Assembly: GCF_900156725.1 (NCBI RefSeq)
Contig: NZ_FTOI01000011.1
Coordinates: forward strand, 39,311-103,310
Length of the DNA stretch: 64,000 bases
From: Kaistella chaponensis
GTDB taxonomy: Bacteria; Bacteroidota; Bacteroidia; Flavobacteriales; Weeksellaceae
Direction of reading: 5' to 3'
Notes under the pieces: model-generated
Seen by the model: the letters and a program-made list of their open reading frames with translations, nothing else
What the model was told of the DNA's origin: nothing
Database searches by the model: none
Shown here: positions 1 through 8,221 of the stretch, piece after piece
Position numbering within the stretch: the first letter of the stretch is position 1
How the letters are laid out: every line of letters begins with the position of its first letter
Position numbers and translations under genes: made by a program

Positions 1-1968
<1,968 letters not shown>

Positions 1969-2208
1969 TTATTTAAAAATTTAAGAATCACAAATTTACT
2001 GAAAAATTTAAGTTTTAGCGCAATCAAATTCATGATTTTCCTTCCATTAAATAATCTGAGACTTCCTCCTTTTTTCATGAAAATCTTAATCTGAAGTTTG
2101 CAATTCGTTTAAACTCATATATAGTTAAGACCTATAAATTTTGATTTCAGCAGGATGATTTAAGATTAATTTAACTTTAACCCTCTTATTAAACTCTAAA
2201 AAAATCAG

Positions 2209-2216
2209 TAAATTTG
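2209..2216 (+). promoter_or_regulatory. Bacteroidota -7 promoter element for tpx
   Basis: TAAATTTG matches the Bacteroidota housekeeping -7 consensus TAnnTTTG and lies 20 bp before the tpx ATG. The rest of the 1957-2236 gap is AT-rich and shows no gene. Confidence 0.6.
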
Positions 2217-2236
2217 AATCAATTTAAAAATAAATT

Positions 2237-2734
2237 ATGGCAGATATTACATTACATGGCAGTGCAGTTCACACAATCGGATCATTGCCGGAAGTTGGAA
2301 GCACAATAAAGAAATTCACTTTGATCAGTAAAGATTTAAAAGAAAATACCAATGATGATTTCTCTTCGAAAAGAATCATTTTCAATATTTTTCCTAGTAT
2401 TGATACTGGAGTTTGCGCCGCTTCTGCACGCAAGTTTAATGAAGAAGCATCTAGCTTAGAAAATACAGTCGTTCTGAATGTTTCGAAAGATTTGCCTTTT
2501 GCTTTAAGCAGATTTTGCGCAGCTGAAGGTTTAGATCAGGTAGTGAACTTATCAGATTTCCGTGGAACATTTGGCGAAGATTTTGGAGTTACAATCACCG
2601 ATTCCCCAATGCAAGGACTTTTGAGTAGAGCAATTATCGTTGTCGATGAAAACGGAACAGTTCTTTACACAGAGCAAGTCCCAGAAATTGCGCAAGAACC
2701 TAACTATGAAAAAGCACTCAATGCTTTGAAATAA
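2237..2734 (+). CDS. tpx: Thiol peroxidase Tpx (atypical 2-Cys peroxiredoxin)
   Basis: This is a cytoplasmic lipid-hydroperoxide peroxidase recycled by thioredoxin. The 165-residue length is the family's usual size. The peroxidatic cysteine is C60 in SIDTGVCAASARKFN and the resolving cysteine is C94 in SRFCAAEGL, matching the spacing of E. coli Tpx (C61/C95). The ATG at 2237 gives the normal N-terminus (ADITLHGSAVHTIG). A housekeeping promoter element lies at 2209-2216 and a hairpin terminator at 2755-2792, so the gene is probably transcribed alone. I am very sure of the family. Confidence 0.97.
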   Translation: MADITLHGSAVHTIGSLPEVGSTIKKFTLISKDLKENTNDDFSSKRIIFNIFPSIDTGVCAASARKFNEEASSLENTVVLNVSKDLPFALSRFCAAEGLDQVVNLSDFRGTFGEDFGVTITDSPMQGLLSRAIIVVDENGTVLYTEQVPEIAQEPNYEKALNALK

Positions 2735-2754
2735 TATTTTTAAAATATAACATT

Positions 2755-2792
2755 AACCTTGTCAAGAATTCAAAATTTGACAAGGTTTTTTA
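2755..2792 (+). terminator. Intrinsic terminator of tpx
   Basis: AACCTTGTCAA pairs with TTGACAAGGTT across an 11-base loop and is followed by a T run. The same arm sequence recurs as a stand-alone palindrome at 12560-12592, so this terminator also belongs to a dispersed repeat family. Confidence 0.85.
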
Positions 2793-2856
2793 TTTTAAAA
2801 ATGATAATTTTAAAAAGTAGTTTTAGAATTTTGTACCTTAGTGAAAATGAAAAATT

Positions 2857-3273
2857 ATGGAACCTATTAGAATTGAAATTACCATTTTGGAACCCACTCA
2901 AAAAGTTTGGGATTTGATGACAACTCCAAACCATATTGAAAAATGGAATTTTGCCCATGAAACTTGGCATTGCCCGAAAGCTGAAAATGATTTGAGAGTC
3001 GGAGGAAAATTCACGTACAGAATGGAAGCAAAAGATGAAAGTTTTGGCTTTGATTTGTCGGGAATATATGACGAAATTATTCCATTGAAAAAAATAAAAT
3101 ATCATTTGGAAGACGGAAGATTGGTAGAAGTTTTTTTTAATGAAATTGATCCTACTACCACGGAAGTTGTAGAAATTTTCGAGCCAGAAACGCAAAATTC
3201 ACGAGAAATGCAACGCGATGGATGGTACGCAATTTTGAATAATTTCCACAAATATGTTGAAAATTATAAATAA
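2857..3273 (+). CDS. SRPBCC/AHSA1-like domain protein
   Basis: This 138-residue protein has the START-like (SRPBCC, Aha1 C-terminal) fold signature. It has a leading beta strand ending in ILEPTQKVWDLMTTPNHIEKWN, a central GGKFTYRMEAKD strand, and a C-terminal helix around RDGWYAILNNFHKYVENYK. These proteins have a hydrophobic ligand cavity, but their ligands are mostly unknown. It opens a tight run of small genes (2857-5401) with two further SRPBCC paralogues, a DUF1801 protein and a VOC protein, separated by only 10-23 bp, so co-transcription is likely. No catalytic residues can be named. The family call is firm and the function is unknown. Confidence 0.85.
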   Translation: MEPIRIEITILEPTQKVWDLMTTPNHIEKWNFAHETWHCPKAENDLRVGGKFTYRMEAKDESFGFDLSGIYDEIIPLKKIKYHLEDGRLVEVFFNEIDPTTTEVVEIFEPETQNSREMQRDGWYAILNNFHKYVENYK

Positions 3274-3284
3274 ATTTAAGAGAA

Positions 3285-3629
3285 ATGAATCCTGATATTG
3301 AAGCGTATATCTTGAAGTTTCCTGAAAATATTCAGATAATTTTGATTCATATTCGAACTCTTATTTTGGAATTAGCGCCCGAAGCTCAGGAAAAAATAAG
3401 TTACGGAATGCCGGGATTTTATTTGAATAAAAAACCATTGGTCTATTTTGCTGCCTACAAAAATCACATTGGTTTTTATGCAACGCCAAACGGTCATGAA
3501 AAATTTGAAAAAGAGCTTTCCGTGTACAAACAAGGAAAAGGTTCGGTCCAATTTCCGTTGGCTAAAGAAATTCCTTATCTATTAATTAAGGATATCGTTA
3601 AATTTAGAAAAGAAAACGTCTTCCAATAA
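3285..3629 (+). CDS. DUF1801 domain protein (YdhG-like)
   Basis: This 114-residue protein matches the DUF1801/YdhG fold, with a helical start (MNPDIEAYILKFPENIQ), then EKISYGMPGFYLNKKPLVYFAAYKNHIGFY-type strands (KISYGMPGFYL and YFAAYKNHIGFYA), and the closing QFPLAKEIPYLLIKDIVKFR. Relatives in Bacillus (frataxin-like Fra/YdhG) have been linked to iron delivery, but many members are uncharacterised. I do not infer iron binding here. It starts 11 bp after the SRPBCC gene and ends 22 bp before the VOC gene. Confidence 0.85.
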   Translation: MNPDIEAYILKFPENIQIILIHIRTLILELAPEAQEKISYGMPGFYLNKKPLVYFAAYKNHIGFYATPNGHEKFEKELSVYKQGKGSVQFPLAKEIPYLLIKDIVKFRKENVFQ

Positions 3630-3651
3630 CCATCTCAAAAAAAACATAAAA

Positions 3652-4515
3652 ATGAGAAACAATATCTTTCCATGTCTTTGGTTTAACGGCGACGGAAAAG
3701 ATGCTGCGGTTTTTTACACCAAAATATTTGGCGGTACAATCACCACCGATACTCCTGTCGTAATCAACCTCAATCTTTTTGATCAGCAATTTATGATTCT
3801 AAACGCTGGTCCGCAATTCGAAAAAAACGCTTCTGTATCATTCATGATTTTATGCGAAACCGAGGAAGAAGTGCAGAAATACTGGGAAAAATTAGCAATG
3901 GATGGAATTGTTTTAATGGAGTTGGGAGAATATCCATGGAGCAAAAAATATGGTTGGGTTCGTGATCAGTTTGGCGTAACGTGGCAAATTTATCTTGGGG
4001 AAAAACAGGGAGACCAAAAAATTGTTCCGACCTTGATGTTTATTCACGAAAATAATGGGAAAGCCCAGAAAGCGATGAACCTTTACACCTCAATTTTTCC
4101 CAATTCAAAAATTAGTGGCATCTTGAAATATGGTGAAGGAGTCGGAAACGAAACTCATGAAATCCCGCAAAACATTCAACATGCTGCTTTTGAACTGGAT
4201 GGTTACACTTTTTTTTGCATGGATAATTCTTTTGACCATCAGTTTGATTTTAACGAAGGAATTTCAATGGTTGTCATGACCGATGATCAAGAAGAAACCG
4301 ATCATTTATGGAATTCACTCATTGCAAACGGCGGCAGAGAATCGATGTGCGGTTGGTTGAAAGATCCATTCGGCGTCAGTTGGCAAATTGTTCCCAAAAA
4401 ATTACTGGAATTAATGAATGGTTCAGATCGCGAGAAAGGGACCAAAGTAATGAACGCAATGATGCAGATGAATAAAATCGTGATTGAGGATTTAGAAAAT
4501 GCTTACAATTCCTAA
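3652..4515 (+). CDS. Tandem VOC-family (PhnB-like) protein
   Basis: This 287-residue protein contains two copies of the VOC/PhnB-like module often labelled 3-demethylubiquinone methyltransferase-like. Copy one is at about residues 3-125 (FPCLWFNGDGKDAAVFYTKI to RDQFGVTWQIYL). Copy two is at about 130-250 (PTLMFIHENNGKAQKAMNLY to KDPFGVSWQIVPK). The repeated FGVxWQI ending is visible in both. Such proteins bind metals or small molecules, but no reaction can be assigned from sequence. It is probably co-transcribed with the SRPBCC genes on both sides. Confidence 0.85.
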   Translation: MRNNIFPCLWFNGDGKDAAVFYTKIFGGTITTDTPVVINLNLFDQQFMILNAGPQFEKNASVSFMILCETEEEVQKYWEKLAMDGIVLMELGEYPWSKKYGWVRDQFGVTWQIYLGEKQGDQKIVPTLMFIHENNGKAQKAMNLYTSIFPNSKISGILKYGEGVGNETHEIPQNIQHAAFELDGYTFFCMDNSFDHQFDFNEGISMVVMTDDQEETDHLWNSLIANGGRESMCGWLKDPFGVSWQIVPKKLLELMNGSDREKGTKVMNAMMQMNKIVIEDLENAYNS

Positions 4516-4525
4516 AAAGTAGAAT

Positions 4526-4948
4526 ATGAAATTTTTAGAATTTGAAATACAAATCAATGCAACTCCAGAAAAAGTTTGGGAAACGCTTTTCACCCAAGAT
4601 TCCTATAAAAAATGGGCATCTGCAATGAATGAAGGAACTTATTTCGAGGGAAATTGGGAAGTTGGTAGCATTATGAAATTTCTGGATCCGCAGAATAATG
4701 GAATGTATAATTTGGTAACAGAAAATATCCGGTTCAAAGTATTAGGAATGAAACATTTAGGTTGGATTTTGAAAGGCGAATTAAGCCCACAAAATTGGGA
4801 AGATTCTACTTTAAATTATATTTTAGAACCCAGTGAAAATGGTACTTTGTTAAAAGGAACCGTGAATTCCTTAGATGAATTTGTAGAATTTTTCAACTCA
4901 AAATATCCGCAAAATTTTGAGCATATTAAAAGACTTTCAGAAAAATAA
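4526..4948 (+). CDS. SRPBCC domain protein
   Basis: This 140-residue START-like protein is paralogous to its neighbours. It has EIQINATPEKVWETLF near residue 8, KKWASAMNEGTYFEGNWEVG in the ligand-cavity strands, and a C-terminal helix that runs to the stop. It begins 10 bp after the VOC gene and ends 12 bp before the next SRPBCC gene, which supports one transcript. The ligand and role are unknown. Confidence 0.84.
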   Translation: MKFLEFEIQINATPEKVWETLFTQDSYKKWASAMNEGTYFEGNWEVGSIMKFLDPQNNGMYNLVTENIRFKVLGMKHLGWILKGELSPQNWEDSTLNYILEPSENGTLLKGTVNSLDEFVEFFNSKYPQNFEHIKRLSEK

Positions 4949-4960
4949 AAATGAAAAATT

Positions 4961-5401
4961 ATGGAAACACTGGAGTACGAAATCAGCATAAAAGCATCGG
5001 TTCAAAAAATATGGGATTTGCTTTGGAATCAAGAAACTTATCCGCAATGGACGCAGTTTTTTATGGAAGGTTCACAATTCAAAACAGATTGGGAAGTGAA
5101 TGGGAAAACCTACTTTTTAGATGCCCATGGAAACGGAATGGTTTCCACTATTTTGAGTCTGGAAAAACCGCGCGAAGTTATTTTTAGCCATTTAGGAATG
5201 TTCAAAGACGGTGTAGAAGATACCAAAAGCAAAGAAGTCATCGAATGGAGTGGTGCGCAGGAAAAATATTTTCTACGAGAAATTGATGAAAATACGACTG
5301 AACTTCGAGCGATCGTTCACACTTCCAAAGATATGGGAGAATTGATGAATAAAGGTTTTATTCAGGGATTTGAGGTTTTGAAAAAATTAGGAGAAGCTTA
5401 A
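4961..5401 (+). CDS. SRPBCC domain protein
   Basis: This 146-residue START-like protein closely resembles the previous gene. The EYEISIKASVQKIWDLLWN motif aligns with EFEIQINATPEKVWETLF, and both keep TDWEVNGK/GNWEVGS-type strands, so the pair probably arose by tandem duplication. The ATG at 4961 is preferred over an overlapping frame from 4951, because only this frame gives the SRPBCC pattern. The gene ends the small-protein run. The sigma factor transcript begins about 130 bp downstream. Confidence 0.84.
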   Translation: METLEYEISIKASVQKIWDLLWNQETYPQWTQFFMEGSQFKTDWEVNGKTYFLDAHGNGMVSTILSLEKPREVIFSHLGMFKDGVEDTKSKEVIEWSGAQEKYFLREIDENTTELRAIVHTSKDMGELMNKGFIQGFEVLKKLGEA

Positions 5402-5501
5402 AGCAGTAGATTTTTAAGATGTTTAAAAGGCGGAAGTATTTCCGTTTTTTTTATTTCAATGGACTTAGATTTTGTTTTTTTAGAAATAATTGTAAATTTT
5501 T

Positions 5502-5530
5502 AAAGTATAATCATTTTCCGCACGTCTTCA
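5502..5530 (+). promoter_or_regulatory. ECF-type promoter motif, copy 1 (sigma gene)
   Basis: TTTAAAGTA is followed by CGTCTTCA with the AAAG and CGTC starts exactly 21 bp apart (5502 and 5523). The same pair, with the same spacing, occurs twice before the 6695 gene. CGTC is typical of ECF -10 elements. A start of transcription near 5537 would leave a short leader before the ATG at 5557. I infer autoregulation by the downstream sigma factor. Confidence 0.65.
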
Positions 5531-5556
5531 ACTTTATGGACGGGGAAATTTTCAAG

Positions 5557-6111
5557 ATGTCACAGCGTGAAAAGGAGAATATCATTGCACAGACCGTAAA
5601 AAATTACGGCGGCAAATTGCTGTCTTTTATTCGTCCAAAAGTAAACAATTCCGAAGATGCAGAAGATATTTTGCAGGAAGTTTGGTACCAATTCAGCAAC
5701 CTGACCAATATTTCAGAAATTGTGAATGTGAGTGCGTGGTTATACACGGTTTCCCGCAACAAAATTACCGACAGTTACCGTAAAAAAAAGACCGAAAATC
5801 TTGAGGATTTCGTGTACGAAGATGAAGACGGAACATTTTCCATCAAAGATATTTTATTGCTGGATGATTCAGAAAATCCGGAACTTTTGGCTTTTCGGGA
5901 AGAAGTTTGGAAAGCGCTCTTTTCCGCGTTGGATGAACTTCCGGAAAAACAGAAATTGGTTTTTACAGAACACGAAATTGAAGGCAAGAAACTCCAGGAA
6001 ATCGCAGATGAACAGGGAGAAAATTTAAAGACGATCATCAGTAGAAAAAATTATGCAATCAAACATTTAAGAAAGAGAATGACGGTTTTGTATAAAGATT
6101 TAAACAGTTAA
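5557..6111 (+). CDS. RNA polymerase sigma factor, ECF/sigma-70 family
   Basis: This is a 184-residue two-domain sigma factor. Region 2 spans about residues 20-85, with DAEDILQEVWYQF and WLYTVSRNKITDSYR. Region 4 covers the C-terminal third (LDELPEKQKLVFTEHEIEG, then the helix-turn-helix LQEIADEQGENLKTIISRKN). The frame is open from 5419. I chose the ATG at 5557 because a promoter-like element at 5502-5530 would place the transcript start near 5537, which excludes upstream starts. ATG 5536 is possible but would be nearly leaderless. The next gene, 11 bp on, is a small membrane protein, and no classical anti-sigma gene is seen. The target motif is probably the 5502 element and its copies. Confidence 0.92.
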   Translation: MSQREKENIIAQTVKNYGGKLLSFIRPKVNNSEDAEDILQEVWYQFSNLTNISEIVNVSAWLYTVSRNKITDSYRKKKTENLEDFVYEDEDGTFSIKDILLLDDSENPELLAFREEVWKALFSALDELPEKQKLVFTEHEIEGKKLQEIADEQGENLKTIISRKNYAIKHLRKRMTVLYKDLNS

Positions 6112-6122
6112 AAAAGTAGAAA

Positions 6123-6455
6123 ATGAAAAATAGATTTAAAGGGAAAATTGTACTTTTTGTATTGCTTGCAATTGCCATGTTTTTCGCGGTTTCAGCAATC
6201 GTAATGGTGCTTTGGAATCATTTGCTTCCCGAAATTTTGGGGGTGAAAGCGATTACATTTTGGCAAGCTTCCGGGATTTTAATTTTATCTAAAATTCTTT
6301 TCGGAGGATTTCACGGCAAAAAAGGTTTCGGCAGAGAAAAATTCCAGAAATTAAAAGAGGAAAGAATGAGCGGAATGACCGAGGAGGAAAAAGAAAAATT
6401 CAAGGAAATGTGGAAAAAACGCTGCGAACGCGGATTTTTCCGAGATCAATGTTAG
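6123..6455 (+). CDS. Small membrane protein encoded with the ECF sigma factor
   Basis: This 110-residue protein has two hydrophobic segments (about residues 8-31, IVLFVLLAIAMFFAVSAIV, and 43-60, TFWQASGILILSKILF). A Gly/Phe-rich turn follows, then a charged amphipathic cytoplasmic-type tail (about 72-100, KLKEERMSGMTEEEKEKFK) ending in two cysteines (C101 and C110). It lies 11 bp downstream of the sigma gene and ahead of a strong terminator, so it is in the same transcript. The position suggests a regulator or effector of the sigma factor, for example a membrane anchor acting as an anti-sigma factor. No anti-sigma domain is recognisable. The function is inferred from context only. Confidence 0.8.
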   Translation: MKNRFKGKIVLFVLLAIAMFFAVSAIVMVLWNHLLPEILGVKAITFWQASGILILSKILFGGFHGKKGFGREKFQKLKEERMSGMTEEEKEKFKEMWKKRCERGFFRDQC

Positions 6456-6478
6456 AGAAATTATAAAATATCATTAGA

Positions 6479-6501
6479 AGCGGGCTTTAGCCCGCTTTTT
6501 T
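6479..6501 (+). terminator. Intrinsic terminator after the sigma operon
   Basis: AGCGGGC pairs with GCCCGCT around a TTTA loop and is followed by six T residues. It ends the 5557-6455 operon before the separate promoters of the 6695 gene. Confidence 0.85.
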
Positions 6502-6557
6502 ATGGAGTCTTGCGGTGGCTTTAGCCAAAAATTATTATCAGTTATAATATAAAATTT

Positions 6558-6586
6558 AAAGTAAAAACCCGTTGTACCCGTCTTCA
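6558..6586 (+). promoter_or_regulatory. ECF-type promoter motif, copy 2
   Basis: TTTAAAGTAAAA is followed by CGTCTTCATT, with AAAG at 6558 and CGTC at 6579, 21 bp apart. It lies upstream of the 6695 gene and 70 bp before copy 3. Confidence 0.6.
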
Positions 6587-6627
6587 TTAAAAAGAGGCCA
6601 TCACAAAATTTGAATCTAAAAATTTTT

Positions 6628-6656
6628 AAAGTAAAATTCAAATTCAGTCGTCTTCA
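6628..6656 (+). promoter_or_regulatory. ECF-type promoter motif, copy 3
   Basis: TTTTTAAAGTAAAA is followed by CGTCTTCATT, with AAAG at 6628 and CGTC at 6649, again 21 bp apart. It is the promoter-proximal copy for the 6695 gene, and a transcript start near 6662 would leave a 33-base leader. Confidence 0.65.
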
Positions 6657-6694
6657 TTTATATAACAAACGTTAAAATTAAAATTTAAAAAAAA

Positions 6695-6964
6695 ATGAAA
6701 AATTCAAGGTTAAAAGGAGTATTCGGAGTTTTAGCAGCAGTAGGAATTGCGGTCGCCGTAAAAAAAATGGCAGACCGCAAAAAAACCATGAAAGACATTT
6801 TCGAGGAATATGACATCAAAGAAAGATCGCCATTTGGTTTTGCAGACAAGATCCGCGAAATGGATGATGAAAAATATGCAGAAATGAAAGCGAAAATCAA
6901 AGAAAAATTTGCCTCAAAGCATTGCTGCAAAAGACATTCGGGACGAAAATTTGCAGAAGCATAA
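6695..6964 (+). CDS. Small membrane-anchored protein, putative ECF target
   Basis: This 89-residue protein has an N-terminal hydrophobic segment (about residues 8-24, GVFGVLAAVGIAVAVKK) followed by a charged helical region (DIFEEYDIKERSPFGFADKIREMDDEKYAEMK is split around residues 33-65). The C-terminus is Cys/His-rich and basic (KHCCKRHSGRK). I do not recognise a named family. Two tandem copies of the motif found before the upstream sigma gene precede it, so it is a likely direct target of that sigma factor. Both this protein and the 6123 product are small, have an N-terminal membrane segment and carry cysteines near the C-terminus, which suggests an envelope or metal stress role. That role is inference. 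Confidence 0.78.
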   Translation: MKNSRLKGVFGVLAAVGIAVAVKKMADRKKTMKDIFEEYDIKERSPFGFADKIREMDDEKYAEMKAKIKEKFASKHCCKRHSGRKFAEA

Positions 6965-7034
6965 ACCATTTTCGACGAACTCAATTATTTGTTGAAACGG
7001 AAAGATTTTTTCTTTTCGTTTTTTTTATTTTTTC

Positions 7035-7170
7035 TGAGGCGCCTTTTTGACATCGTCGAAAAGGTAATTGTTATTTTCTGGGGCGCCTTTTTCCGCCCTC
7101 CATTCCCGCTTTTTTTGTTCCGCTGCGCTCCACAAAAAAGAGCTCCATTCAGGTCGGGGCGCAATTTTGA
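7035..7170. repeat. Dispersed intergenic repeat with GGCGCCTTTTT units
   Basis: The units AGGCGCCTTTTTGAC and GGGCGCCTTTTTCCGCC occur 45 bp apart. A GC-rich block follows, with TTTTTTTGTTCCGC mirrored by CACAAAAAAGAGC. Composition is unlike the surrounding DNA. A related block with GGGCGTCTTT and TTTTTTG/CAAAAAAG lies at 63786-63865. The short ORF over this region is treated as spurious. Confidence 0.55.
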
Positions 7171-7221
7171 TTCTTAAATAAAGTCCGGATTAATCGAAAA
7201 GTCCTATTTTTGCAGGAAGAA

Positions 7222-7260
7222 ATTACATTGTACATTTTACAAGCTACATTTATACATTTT
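7222..7260. repeat. TGTACATTTTACA-type intergenic repeat
   Basis: ATTACATTGTACATTTTACA is followed by a degenerate second half (TACATTTATACATTTT). Related sequences lie at 29857-29926 and 55148-55236, each directly upstream of a gene. Confidence 0.55.
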
Positions 7261-7262
7261 AA

Positions 7263-7913
7263 TTGAAAAACTACTATTATTTTCTCGGCATTCAGGAAAA
7301 CGCTTCCGGAGAAGACATTAAAAAAGTTTATCGAAAATTATCATTAAAATACCATCCGGATAAAAATCCCGGTGATGATTATTTTGAGAACCGTTTTCGC
7401 GAAGTTCAGGAAGCGTATGATATTTTGGGCGATCCAGAAAATCGCAGAATCTACGACGCAAATTTAGGCCATCAACAGAGAAGTTACCGCCCGACTTTGC
7501 CGCCATTTATCAAAACTTTTTCAGCGAACAAAATCAGAGTTCAGAAAGGCGAGGAAGTCATCATTAACTGGCAAACGAACAATGCAGACATTGTGAAAAT
7601 TTTGCCCTTTGGGTTAGAAAAAGCGTACGGAGAACGGACTTTTAAAATTACGGAATTCAAAGACGGAAAATTTCAGATTCTGTGTCATGCCACCAATTCT
7701 TTGCTCAATAAAACAGTCGTTCGTGCGATTACCATTACAGAAACTTTTGAAAATAAAGGAGAGGAGATCCGTAGTGAAGTTGAAAAGATCTTCAAACCCG
7801 CAAAACCGACTTTCCAAAATCCGGCGGGATTTTCAGGAAAAGTGCAAATTATTTTTGCCCTTGTTTTTATTCTGATCTTAATTTTAATCCTGATCAGAAA
7901 TTTTAATCAATAA
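7263..7913 (+). CDS. J-domain protein with C-terminal membrane anchor
   Basis: This 216-residue protein has an N-terminal J domain (about residues 3-66) with the HPD motif at H31-P32-D33, which stimulates DnaK-type Hsp70 ATPase. The central part is unassigned and beta-rich. It ends with a hydrophobic anchor (about 194-212, IIFALVFILILILILI) and a short NFNQ tail. The start is TTG at 7263. No in-frame ATG lies upstream, and the J domain would be lost with a later start. It lacks the G/F and zinc domains of DnaJ, so it is a type III co-chaperone that probably recruits Hsp70 to the membrane. Its client is unknown. The gene stands alone after a repeat-rich gap. Confidence 0.88.
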   Translation: MKNYYYFLGIQENASGEDIKKVYRKLSLKYHPDKNPGDDYFENRFREVQEAYDILGDPENRRIYDANLGHQQRSYRPTLPPFIKTFSANKIRVQKGEEVIINWQTNNADIVKILPFGLEKAYGERTFKITEFKDGKFQILCHATNSLLNKTVVRAITITETFENKGEEIRSEVEKIFKPAKPTFQNPAGFSGKVQIIFALVFILILILILIRNFNQ

Positions 7914-7934
7914 GGTGATTTTTGCTAAAAAATA

Positions 7935-8087
7935 TTAAGCCATTTTCAGACGACCCGGACATTTCTTGCAGCGTTTCCCTTTTTTAAATTTCTTACAACA
8001 CTTTTTCTTTAAACATAATAACTCCTCAGAATCACCATTGAAAGGCAACAAGGGCGCAATTTTAAAAGGGATGATTGGTAAATTCAT
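7935..8087 (-). CDS. 50-residue Cys/Lys-rich small protein
   Basis: An uninterrupted 50-codon frame runs from the ATG at 8087 to the TAA at 7935. The N-terminal half is hydrophobic and proline-rich (MNLPIIPFKIAPLLPF). The C-terminal half is very basic, with C29, C34, C35, C42 and C45 (LCLKKKCCKKFKKGKRCKKC), which suggests a metal-binding or nucleic-acid-binding knuckle. A near-perfect housekeeping promoter sits directly before the ATG, so the mRNA may be leaderless. The gene is convergent with the J-domain gene and divergent from gcvP. I recognise no named family. The clear codon pattern and promoter support a real gene. Confidence 0.7.
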   Translation of the reverse strand: MNLPIIPFKIAPLLPFNGDSEELLCLKKKCCKKFKKGKRCKKCPGRLKMA

Positions 8088-8091
8088 GCTG

Positions 8092-8123
8092 CAAAGATAA
8101 TACTTATTTAGAATTGTTCAAAA
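8092..8123 (-). promoter_or_regulatory. Housekeeping promoter of the 50-residue protein
   Basis: On the minus strand TTG (8119-8121) is followed by a 19-base spacer and TATCTTTG (8099 down to 8092), fitting TTG-N19-TAnnTTTG. The -7 element ends four bases before the ATG. Confidence 0.65.
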
Positions 8124-8221
8124 TTATAATATTCCATTTAGGTGATAAATGTCAATTGTTCGTTTCGCAAAAAATTGTATTTTTACGAACCTCTATTTCT
8201 AATAAAATCTACAGTAAAAAT

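Noticed and set aside
2814..2838. AAAGTAG before the first SRPBCC gene, as a further copy of the ECF motif
   Set aside because: The position 21 bp downstream reads ACCT, not CGTC.
2770..3195. 141-codon minus-strand ORF over the first SRPBCC gene
   Set aside because: The plus strand encodes an SRPBCC protein with matching paralogues downstream; the antisense frame has no family motif.
3596..3624. CGTCTTCC before the VOC gene, as a further copy of the ECF motif
   Set aside because: No AAAGTA lies 21 bp upstream, so it lacks the second half of the pair.
6989..7177. 62-codon ORF after the 6695 gene
   Set aside because: It translates a dispersed repeat (GGCGCCTTTTT units and mirrored TTTTTTTG/CAAAAAAG). 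The product is low-complexity, and a related repeat occurs at the window end.
8075..8221. Longer gcvP reading frame from 8075
   Set aside because: The extra 49 residues are not seen in the family and would overlap a promoter-like element; the ATG at 8222 gives the usual N-terminus.
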